Below are positions 13,180-24,962 of a stretch of 64,000 nt of DNA, in pieces (position 1 is the first letter of the stretch; every line of letters begins with the position of its first letter). The translations under genes were made by a program, and so were the position numbers. The notes below the pieces were generated by a model. That model had not been told where the DNA came from. It ran no database searches and worked only from the letters and a program-made list of their open reading frames with translations. Source of the stretch: Cynocephalus volans (Eukaryota; Chordata; Mammalia; Dermoptera; Cynocephalidae); NCBI RefSeq assembly GCF_027409185.1, contig NC_084472.1, forward strand, positions 49,029,427 through 49,093,426, written 5' to 3'.

Positions 13180-13450
13180 TACAAAGAAGATAGAATGTGA
13201 GCCAGTGTCTGGAAGATTTAGAGATTTTAAATTAATGGAGAGGAAAGGGAAGTATGTTTCTGGTAAGTGGAATAGCATTTGGAGAGCTAATACGGTGAGA
13301 ACAGAAAATTTATGTTTGAAGGACAAAGAGTAGACCAACCTGGCTGAAGCAGAGAATTCATGTTGGAAAGTAGTAAGAAGAGAAAGCTGTAAAAGGAGTC
13401 TGGAATTGGAATGGAGGGCCTTGTATACCAGGCAAGACAAGCAATCCTCT
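13180..13450 (-). mobile_element. L2 LINE fragment
   Basis: The plus strand reads as the reverse of the L2 3' region, with a TGGCTGAAGCAGAGAATTCA patch, AGTCTGGAATTGGAATG and GAGGGCCTTGTATACCAGGC. It is strongly diverged. Confidence 0.45.
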
Positions 13451-13454
13451 TTCT

Positions 13455-14551
13455 TTCCTTCTTTCAGCCTTTGCATCCCATAAAGGGCTTATATTTGCTC
13501 CTTCTTCATTTCCTTAGGGAAAAAACATAAGGCCCCAATCATTACACTTTGTCTAACACATATCAGCTACCCAGTGCTACTAGAACTGAGAAATAGGAAT
13601 AGTCTACATCACAGTTCTGGTATCAAGGCTAACAAGCTGTGCTAATGTCTTGTCTGTGAGATCCCCACAGATCCACTACAGAGGAGACCATTAGAGCATT
13701 CATTTCTGCCTCCTTCTGAAAGATGCAGGGCTTAGGCAGCTCTGCAGGATTTCAAATAAATCTCTGTCACATGACGTTGAAAATGAATGAGAGGTTGGTG
13801 CCAAGTTTCTTAATGGTCCTATTATATGGTATTACTAATGATAATACTCAACTCTGTCTCAAAATTGCACAAGAAAAGGTCTGGCTGTAAGCTTTCAGCA
13901 TCTGGAAATGAGTTTGGGCATGGGAATTTGAATAATTTTAACAAATCCTCCCTGAGACTATTAGGAAATTCAGAAAAAACATCTATGCCAAGCCTATCAG
14001 TTAAGAATGGGGATTGGAAGCTGTCTCTCACATTTGGCTAGGCTTCACTTGAAAACCAAGAAACATGAAACATTGAAAATTCTCAGCACCAAGACCGCCT
14101 TTTTCAAAGCATAATATCACTTACTCTATGGCTGATAGATAGCAAGAAGGACTATTTTTTTTCTTCAAAGATAATTCTCTAGTGAAATCACTTTTACCCT
14201 TTATCCCCATCCCTAAATAATAATAGTTTGTTCTTATCCTTTCTGTGCATGCCCTTTTTCTGCTACCCCAAGGCTTTCAAAAGTATTTCAAATTCTACCC
14301 TTGTTGAGCCTGCAAAGGTACTATATTCCTCATATTGCTACTGTACATCACAGTCTTGTCCTCGCAACTGAGTTTCTGCCTCAGGTTAAGGAGAGAACTG
14401 AGTCTATATGTGGCCCAGAACTCCTGACTCCTGGTTCAGTATTCTTTCCACTATACAAACTAGCCTTTCATGTAGTTCATGATTTAATGAGTTATTCTCT
14501 CTCCCCAAAATTTACATTTTTCAAGACAACCTAGTAAGAGAAAAATGTATG
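13455..14551. other. Unassigned DNA
   Basis: No gene or repeat is recognised. Two overlapping frames of about 70 codons on opposite strands at 13822-14041 have no family resemblance. Confidence 0.4.
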
Positions 14552-14628
14552 AGGGTACATCAAAAAGTTCATGAAAAAACAGAATTAAAAGGTAGTATTA
14601 ATCCCTCCATAAACTTTTTAAAGACCTC
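14552..14628. mobile_element. Small palindromic DNA transposon (MITE)
   Basis: The left end AGGGTACATCAAAAAGTTCA and the right end, read in reverse complement, form imperfect terminal inverted repeats around a short AT-rich middle. A related element with the same termini lies at 33321-33406. No coding sequence is present. It is probably a mariner or Tc1-type non-autonomous element, but the superfamily is not proven. Confidence 0.55.
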
Positions 14629-14984
14629 TAACATAACCTTCAAAAAATGAATCACTAAAAGTTGTTTAAGGAAACTACTGGACATTTAAATCATTCTCTA
14701 TAAGAGGTGGTCATTTTATTAGTCCTTCCTTTCTTATCTACTCAGGAAGAATTCCCAACAAGCTGAGCTGTGTAGAATTTTCTACACTACAGTTTCTCCA
14801 GAGAGGTTCATAAACAAATGTTCATTAATTTAACAACCAATTTAATTGCCTGTAAGTTCCAGTTGCTCTGGTTGTTAAAATTTCAAAAATAAAGACAATT
14901 ATTGGGTTAGAAAGTTCTCAGTCTAGTCTAGAAATGAGACATTTGAATAATTATAGAAGAATATGGCAAATGTTATAGGTGAAG
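14629..14984. other. Unassigned DNA
   Basis: Nothing recognisable is seen in this stretch. Confidence 0.4.
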
Positions 14985-15320
14985 GAGGCCTTGGGTGACG
15001 ATGTGAAGTAGAATAAACTATCAAACGCCAGGATAATTAGGAAAAGGCTTCAAGAATGATATGGCACCAAAATTGAGTCTTAAAGGATGAGTAGGAATTA
15101 TCCAGTTGGAAAGAGGGAAGAAAGAAATTGCAAGTAGAATACAAGCAAAGACATGGATGCACATGCCATTATCATGTGTCTGGGGAAGTACAAATGGCCT
15201 GCTATGGTTATAGTACAGACTATGAAAGAATAGAGATTTAGGGAGACAGGAAAGTAGGCAAAGAGTGATCTTAAATGCTAAGCTAAGGAACTTGAATTTT
15301 ATTCAGCTGTGAGGAAACTT
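14985..15320 (-). mobile_element. L2 LINE fragment
   Basis: The plus strand matches the reverse of L2: TTGAGTCTTAAAGGATGAGT, then GCAAAGACATGGATGCACAT, then GAACTTGAATTTTATTCAGC. The match is diverged but in the expected order. Confidence 0.55.
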
Positions 15321-15434
15321 CTATTTGCCAAACCGAAATTTAATTAACAAGTTATTTTTTGTAAAGCAGTAAGCAAAAAACTCAGAATTCCTAGAGACAC
15401 TAAAATCAAATATATAACTGCCTATTGTCATTTC

Positions 15435-15850
15435 CATTTGGATATCTCATAAGCATCTGAAATTTAATATCACCAAAACAGAAAGCCCTCCTCATCTCAG
15501 TAAATGCACAGCCATCCACTCAATAGCTCAATTTCAAACCTCTGGAGTCACACCTAATTCATCTCTCTTCTTTATTCTACACTTCCAAACCATCAGGGAG
15601 TCCTGCCAGCACTACTTCCAACAACTGATTAGGATCCAACCATTTTTCATTAGCTCTCTGCATATAATTCAGTCTGTGTCTTTTCATTTTCCACCTAAAA
15701 TACAAGAACAGTCTCCTAACTGCTACCTCTGCCTTTCCTCTTTCCCTCTAATGGTCTTTCTCCACACAGCAGCCACCATGATCTCTTAAAACTTAGATCA
15801 TGTCATTCTGAGGCTTAAAACCCACCAGTGTATTCTTTGGGGCTCTACTT
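15435..15850 (+). mobile_element. L2 LINE fragment
   Basis: The order follows forward L2: TCTCATAAGCATCTGAAATT, then CTCCTCATCTCAGTAAATGC, then CTCTGGAGTCACACCTAATT, then AACAGTCTCCTAACTGCTAC, then ACACAGCAGCCACCATGATC and GATCATGTCATTCTGAGGCT. This is a good diverged match. Confidence 0.68.
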
Positions 15851-17079
15851 ATCTGGACTCCTGCCATCCTGGATTCTTGGATGTGGAATTTATCATCGTG
15901 GGAATTTAGTTTTCCAGCTACTTGCCTCCTAGTGGACACATTGTCAAGAAGGGAAAATAACTTAAAACCTTTGGAAAATATGTATTGGACAATCTGGATG
16001 CTCTCTAGGCATGCCAGTACTAAACCTTCTGATGATTACTTCGATTATAGGATATCTTCTGAAATGAGAAAGAAAGGGGTTGAGACAAAACTGATTAAGT
16101 TATGATAAACTAGTACATCAAATTATCTCCTAAAAATTCCCATTTCTGAAACTATAATTTAAACATATTATATGAATAATTAGCACATAGTTTTAATGTA
16201 GAAATTTGAAATGATTTCTGACAGAAGTTGTGTGTGTTTATGTGTGTGTATGTGTGCGTAGTTATAGATTAGGGGAAATCATTTTCCTTCTGTCTTTCTC
16301 TCTATATGTACACACACACAACACACACACACATACACAAATAATAAATAAACTTGGATGTATTTCCAGATATTCCTGTCTTGAAATACCTTTTTAAGAT
16401 GGCTTTCAGAGGGGTATTCATTGTGAAGCTAAAATTGTCGTCCTGTTCAATCCCAAAATGATTTGTCACTCTGCTGCTAGTGCCTCATTTGATTTCATTC
16501 CTGGGGAAATTAACTTAATGGCTGTTTACAGTTCTGAGTGAGGCTGTCTTTGTGTCCTATGGCCCTAGAAAGCAATTTGGCAGCACACCCAGTGAATTGA
16601 TCTTACTTACAACTTGAGGAGCAGATTCTACTACTGTTGGATGATTGTGAATAGCAAAGATAAAGTTTCATTACAGTTTCAGAGTGCTTCCCCATTCATG
16701 CCTGAAGAGATACAGGACTTACTATTAGTCAATAAGCCCAAATACTTTAGAAAGCATGAAAATAAGCCAGACCCACAATGGCTTCTAACACAAATATTGT
16801 ATCTATTTAGACTTATAATAGATTATACTGGAACATCATCACCCACATTTCTTATCTCAAGGTTGGATATTTTATGCCCCAACTGCTCTGGAAGAGTGTG
16901 TTACATTTTTAAAGGTCAAGTGCAAAATTGCTCATCTTGACAGCTGCCCTTATAGGGAAGCTCAGAATTGCACTTTCTATAATGGGTAGGGGAAAACGTA
17001 TGTAGTCTTTCTGTATAAGTATTTTGAAAGACCTCCCTAATTTTTCTCCAAAAGTAACTCTGCCATCTACCTGTCACAA
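15851..17079. other. Unassigned DNA with TG/CA microsatellites
   Basis: An interrupted TG repeat lies at 16229-16260 and a CA repeat at 16307-16337. Together they form a TG...CA pair that could fold back. The frame of 108 codons at 16614-16940 has no recognised domain. Nothing else is assigned. Confidence 0.45.
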
Positions 17080-17240
17080 ATAATAATAACTAAGAATTAC
17101 AAGGAGTTTTACCATCTAAAGAGAACTTTGTCACACGGCTTACTCACTTCTCACTATAAACTCCCCTTAAATAATAAAGCTGAGATTTAAATCCATATCT
17201 TTTTATTCTAAGCCCTGTGCTCCTTACACTGGAGTCTATT
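17080..17240 (-). mobile_element. Degraded MIR-like SINE
   Basis: The patch AAGCTGAGATTTAAATCCAT followed by CTAAGCCCTGTGCTCCTTAC matches the reverse of the MIR 5' part. The left half is poor, so this is tentative. Confidence 0.4.
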
Positions 17241-19317
17241 TTTATAAATGTGTATAAATTAAGGTCTTTGTTTTTATCTTGGTATAGAAGACGATTTGAA
17301 GGCATAAGGAAGATATGAGCCAAAGTATCAGAGCATCTTACTTGAAACTAAAGTATCTGGACATGAAAACTTGATCTGAAAAAACTTTAAAATCCTGTCA
17401 TTTGAAGCAGCAAAGTTTTCCATATTCTGGAGTGTAGATTTCTTTGACATTTGCTGTTAATTTGCCCAATAAAAGGATGGATTAGGTTTCCATGCCTGCA
17501 TTCTTAGAGAAAACACTTCATAGCCACCATTAAGCTGAAAGCAGAAACTTCAGAGCCCTTGCTTGATGCAACAGTCAACATACATTGTTGCACTTAGAAA
17601 CTTTTTGATTTTTTTGTTGGAGGGGGAGGGTTGAGGGACTGGATGGAAAGGACAAGCTGAGAAGGGAATTGTTCTGTTTAAAATAAGAAATTAATCAAAA
17701 AAATTTTTCAAAATTAATCCAAAAAAAATCTCTCATATAAATTTAGATCACACTGTATTTGAACTGATATTAGATCTTATGGTGATAGGAGTAATATTTT
17801 TATTGTGTGTTAAGAATTATTTACAGGAGATGGAATACAAAGCAGAGAAGCATCATTTACAGATGCTGCCAAATATACCATAAAGTAATAATCATAATTA
17901 ACATCTTCAAAACAGTTGAGAGCTTACGAAGAAGTTTTTATTTGCCAAATATTGTCTCACTGAACATGTAAATTAGGAATTATGCTCGCTCCTACTTAAT
18001 AATGAGGAACCTACTTTACTGGTTCTGAGAGATGCTCCGTGAGGGAGGAGGGGGGGGTTCTGCAATCCAGAGCTTTTGATTCTGGTTCCTTCCTTCTTGC
18101 CACTGAACACAGCTGCTGCCTCTACGTATTCAAACAAACTGATAAAGACAAGTCATTTCTGTCCCTCAACTATCGGAGTCCTCTGTGAGTCCTGGCATTT
18201 CCATATCATAATAATTCATTCAGTGAACTTTTGATGGGCTGTGCAGTGTCCTCAAGCAATGTTCATTCTGTCATAGTCAAATACATGTTGAGGGGCAGTG
18301 GAGATGACACACAGAGTGGTTCTACCTTTTCAGGAAGCTCCAAATCTTTTTTTAATCTGCTATGGACTTGCAGAGGGAGAGAATATACCTTGTGATACAA
18401 TGTGGAGTGTGTGGGGAGGGGGGAAGGGGAATGGAGAGGGAGGTTGGGGATAATTGGGTGGGGGACACGGGGTACAAATGCAATTTGTGGTAATGGGCAT
18501 GCTGCCAGTATGAATCTGGCCCTCATATCTTGGGCACGAGGAGTGACAATCAACTATATATCTCATGAGTATTCATAACCAAAACAATACAATCTGTTAT
18601 GGAGGGGCCTGAAAATTCACTCTGGGCAAGACTTGCTTTCTCTCTTAGTTTCCAAAAGTATCATAGAAAAAGGGTAACGTTAAAAAAAAAATTCCTGGAT
18701 GGAATCATAAACTTTAGCAAAGTACATACATTTCAGCTCTTCATTTCTACTTCTTTCAGGCAATGGTTTCACTGAATCGAATGGTATTTTAAAAGCACAT
18801 TATAAATTTGAAGTGCTTATAATTGTCCTCATTACCACCAGTACCACCCACAAAGGGTCCATATACCACAAAGACCTGGGATAGCTAATAATGTCGTTTT
18901 GCCAGCCAGCTCTAATCAATTGGAAGTGGCTTTCTGAGGCTCTGTGTTGAGAAGGATTCTGAAACTACACCCAGGCTTCAAGGGGACATGTAGTGATTTC
19001 TATTATGTGAAGATATAGTGAGTGGAGGGTGATCATGCAAGTGTCAGATACTAGCAATTTCAGGCATAGATGGTAAGACTGGTCCCTCAATTCATTATAC
19101 TAGCCAAAATTTCAATAATGACTCAAAGACCTATCACATTTTCCCCAAATTACGTCATTTCTTGCTACCCTGTAACTCAGGATGCAACCACAGATAAAAG
19201 AATAAAATATTGGTAAACTAGAATAAACAGCCTGGAAAATTTTTAAATGAGCTTTATCTCAATCCCATGCCATCTTCCAACAACTTTTCCTTACATGTTA
19301 AAAGTTATGGTTTCGGG
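17241..19317. other. Mostly unassigned DNA with a G-rich tract
   Basis: A degraded L2 or MIR-like edge may lie near 18200-18260. A G-rich tract spans 18406-18472. No gene is supported, and the 96- and 68-codon minus-strand frames at 18263-18566 are by-products of that low-complexity tract. Confidence 0.4.
18406..18472. repeat. G-rich low-complexity tract
   Basis: Several G runs of 3-6 bases on the plus strand are separated by short A/T spacers (GGGGAGGGGGGAAGGGG and onward). The pattern is compatible with G-quadruplex folding, but nothing ties it to a gene. Confidence 0.6.
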
Positions 19318-19545
19318 GGCTTCCAGTCAAGGCGGAGGAATAGATGGTCCCCAGCATCACTTTCTCCCACAAGTCAACCACTTACAACTATTAAAAAGCA
19401 ACAACAGCCAAGCTGGAGCCACTAAAGCTGAGGGGAAGAGGAGGAGAGACCTACAGAGTTCATATAGGCAGGAAAAGCCACGATGATAGAAAAGAGAGGA
19501 TCCCTCCCACCATTTTGAGCCCTGGCTGCTTCAAGTCTGGCCCTG
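19318..19545 (+). mobile_element. L1 5'UTR-like fragment
   Basis: The stretch contains GGCTTCCAGTCAAGGCGGAG, then CTCCCACAAGTCAACCACTT and a TTAAAAAGCAACAACAGCC patch. That arrangement resembles the 5' end of an older mammalian L1. No matching ORF1 follows, so it would be an isolated 5' piece. Tentative. Confidence 0.35.
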
Positions 19546-20535
19546 GTGAGCACAGATAAAGCTTGTTTAAAAGATTTATTTAAAAAGAAACATCACCAGG
19601 CAAAAGAGATCAAAATCGAGCTAGAAATATTTGTATTTCCTAGACCTCTTTTCTCAGGATATAAATTGGGTTGTCAACAGCATGACCACATAGAAGGAAA
19701 GCTCAGTGAAATAACGGGTGCAATATTGGGGCCACCCCAATTTCTCAAATTTACCACTCTTATTAACAGCACATTTAAGAGGTCTAAATGGAAGAGCAAC
19801 AGAGCCATACCATGTTCACCCTAAAGTTATGGTCTGCCTCTGCAAGAAAGTAATTGAAGAGGTTAATTCACTGCTGAGATGAAAAACTTAATTTTTTTCT
19901 CCCTCTTCCTCCCCTTTATTACCCTTTGCTATCCAATAAACCTTTTAAAAGGTTTATGTATAGCTGTCAGATTCTAAGTTGTACTCTTATAGTCAAAAAT
20001 TAAATTGCAAAATAACATTCCCCTCTGTCACTACTGCAAATGTTTAAAATTTGTTCTTACAAAATGATCTTTTTTAAAACATATTTGCTTCCAATATGTC
20101 TTGTTCCAAGTAATTTCCCTGGTGAGAAAAGCCACATATTGGTTTCTTTCCCTGCTTTTCAAAAGGTCTCTGCTAATAGGAATACTTGAAATGACCTTTG
20201 TGTCAAGTAGCACCTGCTGGCTGGTGAAGGTTACCTTTCACCTGAATCTTAGGAAATGGGGATGTAATGAGCCTTCAGGTAGCAATATAAAGTACATTCC
20301 AGAGGCAAAAGTGTTGGTGAAAGATCTAAAAGAGCCACTCAATTCAGCCCAATTTCAAATGTATGCTCATCTTGTATTGGCATACATTGGGTTTTATTTT
20401 GAAAATATGAACCAAAATTCAATTCCTGTGCACATTAAATATAAATGTTTATGATTACCAAAGTTTGTAAACTAACCATGCTTTAATGTATGAAGTCAAG
20501 CAGGAATAGGAATCTATACAAGCATTGACATGATT
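19546..20535. other. Unassigned DNA
   Basis: Frames of 92 codons (19546-19824) and 117 codons (20101-20454) on the plus strand show no domain that I recognise. No repeat is recognised. Confidence 0.4.
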
Positions 20536-20550
20536 GGGCTATTTATATTT

Positions 20551-20662
20551 AATTTATTTATTAATTTATTTTTACTTTTGGCAGCTGGTTGGTACAGGGA
20601 TCCTGAACCCTTGACCTTGGTATTATCAGCACCACACTCTCCTAAGTGAGCTAGCCAGCCAT
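20551..20662 (-). mobile_element. tRNA-Ile-derived SINE
   Basis: The plus strand begins with a T-rich tail and then carries the reverse of a tRNA-Ile-like body: GGTACAGGGATCCTGAACCC (B-box side), CTTGACCTTGGTATTATCAG (anticodon arm region) and TAAGTGAGCTAGCCAGCC (A-box side). Imperfect 15-bp target-site duplications, GGGCTATTTATATTT at 20536-20550 and GGGCTACTTATTTTT at 20663-20677, bracket it, with 13 of 15 positions equal. The family resembles the colugo CYN SINEs. Confidence 0.85.
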
Positions 20663-20677
20663 GGGCTACTTATTTTT

Positions 20678-21589
20678 AATCCCCAGACTGAGAATTGTAT
20701 CTAGCTCACTAGAGCTATTAGCCAATCAAGCAAACTTTTTATATAAATGTATACAAAGTTGCAAGTGAGGTTTCTCAAGGAATTTGCAATGGAGGTAGGG
20801 AGACAAATTTAACACAAATACAACAAATAGGGAAAAATATACATGTATATAATCAGGAGCAATCAGAAGACAACTTTACAGATGAGAATAGTGGAAGGCA
20901 AAGTACCAAAGTCTTCATGAAGGTGGGAGAAATATGAAACTTGAAAAGACAATTAAGGCTTGAATAAGGATAGGAGCAAGAAAGAAGGGAGCAAAGGCAC
21001 AATGTTCTGAAGCTGCTACCTGAATATATGATCCTCTTTTATTGTATTTTATTGCTTCTAAGATGATAAAGACTTAATTCTGAGAAACTTTTCAAATCAA
21101 AAATTTTTAATTTAAATTTTTATCAGAAACTGGGGTGCATCCTCCAATCCATGGCATGTCATAGTTTGATTGGCAATAATTTTCTGTCATGATAGTACAT
21201 AATGGCACTCAGTGGTTTTTCCTTCAGTTGATGATATCTTACATCCACAGATATAAAGTATGTATAATCAATCACCTTATAACTTAAATCATGGAAGCAG
21301 TGAAGATTGGACTGATCCTCTGAATTACACTGTAAGGCTACATGATCCTGGTATGTGATTTACTTTTCTTGACAATTCTACTACATTCAAACCTGATTTC
21401 CCAAAATATATCAAGGAGGTATATTGCCAGTTCAGATTCTATTTTCTCTCAGCTCCAAATCCAGCCTTCAGTACCTGTTCATGAAATTGAACTATTTCTT
21501 TCTTGGCAGTTGGCACAATGTTAACCTTTGTCAGTAGTGGACATAGAAGGGACCCAGGAGAATAAAAGTCTTCTCCTCCTGGTTCTGGG
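20678..21589. other. Unassigned DNA
   Basis: A possible L2 relic on the minus strand near 20840-21020 is too degraded to call. No gene is supported. Confidence 0.35.
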
Positions 21590-22151
21590 GTACCTTCATT
21601 TTTCCCACTCTTCCTGCAGTACCCTGGTATTCAGGACACCCAGTGAAATGCACCCCTAGTGAGTTCAGCAGCACTCCTGGAGGTAGCTACCAAGCGAGTC
21701 CCACAGGCACCCCAGTTGGCTTTCTGAGGGTGAGTTACATGGCATGCCCAGCTAGCTTCACAGCGTCTTCCTGGTGAAATCTTGCTGGTGATGGCTTCCC
21801 AGTGAATTCAAAAGCATCTTCACCCCTGGAAAGCCTCCTGGTGAATATTATTGGCACCCCAGGAGGCAGTTCTCTGCCAGGCAGTCTTGGCTCACTGATT
21901 TTGGATAAGCTTTGGCTTGAGGAACAAAGCAAACTTCTCTGCCATCCAGTGGGCTACAACCCTTGCCTGGAAATGAATCTTCCTTCCCAGATTTGTTCCT
22001 TCCTTGGATACTCTCCCGCAGGCATTTAAAGTTATCATTCATTCCCCTTTAATTACTCTCCTGCTATTAGTTAATAATCCTTTATCTTAAACCTTCCTTT
22101 TTCAAATTACTATGAGGTTTCTGTCTTCTGATTGGGCCCTGACTAATACAG
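21590..22151 (+). mobile_element. ERVL-type LTR
   Basis: The right end TTCTGATTGGGCCCTGACTAATACAG-type terminus and the preceding CTCCCGCAGGCATTTAAAGT, TTAGTTAATAATCC and CTTTATCTTAAACC order are LTR-like and resemble MLT2-class ERVL LTRs. The interior repeats short CCTGGTGAA and CCAGTGAA motifs. Family and 5' edge are uncertain. Confidence 0.5.
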
Positions 22152-22194
22152 TGGGGAGAGCTGGAAAGAGATCAAAAGTTTTACATTCTTTAGG

Positions 22195-22460
22195 GATTGA
22201 AGTGGATCCCCTACAGCAACAGGGAAAACCTTGCAGGCCGACTTATCAAACAGCTTTCTCAGGTAAGGCTCACCAATGAGAGCAAAGTTCAAAAAAGTGC
22301 GCATGCGCGTCCGTGTACACCTTGGCTGTTTGCTGCTTGTGCATACTTTAGTCTGGAAGGCAGAGAGGCTCAGAACTGCTGGTTGCAGAGCTCGCGTCTA
22401 AAAATAAAGCATTCCACTTTGCTGGTGGCTACTGGGTTTTTCTTTTGACTACCTGACTCA
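22195..22460 (+). mobile_element. Possible ERV LTR 3' part
   Basis: A locally CpG-containing patch (GTGCGCATGCGCGTCCGTG at 22300-22318) is followed about 80 bases later by AAAATAAAGCATTCCACTTT and a GT-rich stretch. A poly(A) signal followed by a short U5-like tail suggests the R-U5 part of a gammaretrovirus-like LTR. I could not define both ends. Confidence 0.35.
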
Positions 22461-23635
22461 GGACCTGCACAGGAAGGGGCAAAGGGATCAGTGATCCAGC
22501 CCGACACAGGCATAAATCTTCCTGATGAATTCGTATACAACATAAAAGGTCCTTCTCCAGTAGGTGAAGCATGACAATAAGCGTCCAGGTGTTTCCAAAC
22601 GGCCAGATATTTAACACTGAGGAACAGAACAGTTGCTCCACAGTTGATTTAATGTTTTATTTTTCATCCAGATGTTTTGGTATCTTGTGCACACTTTCTA
22701 TTTTGATGCAATATATCCTTGCACAACTTGGCATTTTGAAGATTGTATTGTCTAAATTAATAATAAATGTGAAAATAGAGAGTAAAATAATTTTTATTTC
22801 CAACTCAAATATATAATGAGCAGATTCAGGGCAATAAAGAGAAGAAAAGGATTAGCAAAGGTGAATTATAGTCTAAACTTCATGTTTTTTAAAAAGTCAC
22901 TTCCTGTTATATTTAGTCTTTAGTTTCTCCTGTACTTAAAGGTTAGAATGTACAATATTTAATCTCCAGATGAAGGACTTTATAGGCGCAATAAGGTATT
23001 AGGCTACTTTCATAAAATAGTTTCTTACTTATGACTTTTTAAATAGTATAAAAAATAGTTTCTTTCTTGCTTATGACTTTTTAAATAGTATAAAAAGTAA
23101 AGTTTCTTAATTTCTAAACCTTTTCCTGGCTGTGAAAACTCCTTAATTTTAAAAATAAAATTCTATTTTTCTCTCGTTATTCTTCTTCAAATTAACAGTT
23201 GCCTAGTCATGTATTACTTTGAATTTCTCTGACACCTGTTTTTTTTTCATTTCCTTAATGTAATTTTTTATAAATGGAACTTCTGTCAGGATGTCATCTC
23301 TGGACCTTCCATATCCTTAGTCTCCTTTTTCTTCCTTTATTTCTTGAAGTCAGATAAAGGAAATAAAAAAAAAGACAAATATGAGTTTGAGCAAAAGGGC
23401 TTTTATGCTGATCAAGAAAAAGACTTCATTCAGATACTCTAAAGATAAAATCAGGATTGTTATTTTATCCATTCCTGTAGAGTCATTTTCAGCCCAGAAC
23501 CAGGAACAGGAAGCAGAAGTCTCTTCTTCTGGTTTTGTTGCTTTCAGTGTGTTTTGGATGATCTAAACCAGTGAAATATAGACTCATCTTTCCCACTTAG
23601 AGGCCACTGGAGAGATGATACACAACCCAGAAGTT

Positions 23636-23640
<5 letters not shown>
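22461..23640. other. Unassigned DNA with a small tandem duplication
   Basis: A tandem duplication of about 40 bp occupies 23015-23096 (shared core TTATGACTTTTTAAATAGTA). Apart from this I recognise nothing. Confidence 0.45.
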
Positions 23641-23682
<42 letters not shown>

Positions 23683-23693
23683 CACACACACAC
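23641..23693. repeat. (AC)n microsatellite
   Basis: About 26 AC units with one G interruption. It is long and nearly pure, so it is likely length-polymorphic. Confidence 0.97.
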
Positions 23694-24663
23694 CACTTTG
23701 TGCATATATTCACAAAATTATTCACAAAAATAGCTTCCTATAGACCTGCATGGTGTTATTGATTTCATCAACACTATAATATAGACACTCAGATGTTCTC
23801 AAAGAGCATGTGAGAACATAGCACCCTCTTCCACTGCTTTCTGTAAGAAGAACAATGCTGGTAAGTCTTGCATGTCGCACATACAGAATACATCCTACCA
23901 TCTGCTGAACTTGTGAAAGAGCGTGTTGCCATTGTAAACATAGAACATAATGTGAAGGAACCTTAGAGAGCACCTTATTCCTCTGTTAAAGATAATAAAA
24001 TTAAAATTAAATGAGGGTGGGTGACTTTCCCAAGGTCTCTCCAGGAGCAGAGTGGGGAGCAGAATATCTTCAATCCACTACTCTCCGTAGCACAATATAC
24101 TTTGGCTGACTTTAGCTGTTAGTGATCTGTCTTCCTTCTTTCAGTAACAATATCATCCAAGAATTTCTTCCTCTCCAACTAGGCTAATCCACAAAGACAT
24201 TATTTTGTCAAAACTGTTTAGATGTATTGTTATTGCCAACAAAGAAATTGTGAGGTGTACTAATACTTGTCAGTTGACGAGGAAAAAGGATGAAATGTGA
24301 TCAATGACTTCTGAAGGTAAAGGCATATGAGCAAGAGTGGGTTTGAGCTTACAGACGCAGACTTTCTGGAAAGTCCCAGGCCATTGCCTCCCATCCAGTC
24401 TGTCCACTGAATTAGAAATCCCAATATTAATGTCTCCTTTGAAATACGTAGTTCATACCACATCAGAAACACATTCTTGTGGGCAGAGAAATTCACTGAA
24501 TAGAGAGGGTCATTAAGCAGCACTGTGTGAGTTACAGCCACTGCACTCTTGAGCAACTGGGAGATGTTATATACTACCTGTACCCAAATATAGAGAAAAT
24601 AAGGCAGCAGAGTGGGGTCACAGCCTAAGAATATTTCACTTACCGGTAACTTATTTTTTCCTA
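23694..24663. other. Unassigned DNA
   Basis: No gene is supported. The 168-codon minus-strand frame at 24260-24766 runs into an L1 3'-end relic and has no family resemblance, so I regard it as chance. Confidence 0.4.
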
Positions 24664-24811
24664 AATCTGATGTTTTTTTATTGAGATGTAACTTCATACC
24701 CCAAAAGACTCTCCATTTTAAAGTATACAACTTAGTGGTTTTTGCTGTATTTACAAGGTTGTGCAACCATCACCACTACCTAATTCCAGAACATTTCATC
24801 ACCTGAAACAA
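24664..24811 (-). mobile_element. L1M 3'-end relic
   Basis: The plus strand reads TTTATTGAGATGTAACTTCA, then AAAGTATACAACTTAGTGG, then GTTGTGCAACCATCACCACT and CCAGAACATTTCATCACC. This is the reverse complement of the conserved terminal part of old L1M elements. Confidence 0.7.
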
Positions 24812-24962
24812 CACATTGGCTCTCCCAGGTCTCCAGCTTGCCAGCCGCAGATTTGGAGACTTGTCAGCCTCCATAATTATGTAAGCCAATTCCTTATAAT
24901 GAATCTCTTTCTCTATATATACATCCTATTGCTTCCGTTTTGCTGGAGAGCCCTTACTAACA
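24812..24962 (+). mobile_element. LTR 3' fragment, same family as 33264-33888
   Basis: The segment has CCCAGGTCTCCAGCTTGCC, GTCAGCCTCCATAATTATGT, AAGCCAATTCCTTATAATGA, a CT/TA-rich bit and a final GGAGAGCCCTTACTAACA. It matches, in the opposite orientation, the left half of the LTR at 33264. The 5' part of this copy is missing. Confidence 0.65.

Noticed and set aside
24260..24766. 168-codon minus-strand frame
   Set aside because: It begins inside an L1M 3'-end relic, has no recognisable domain and is of a length expected now and then by chance in 64 kb.
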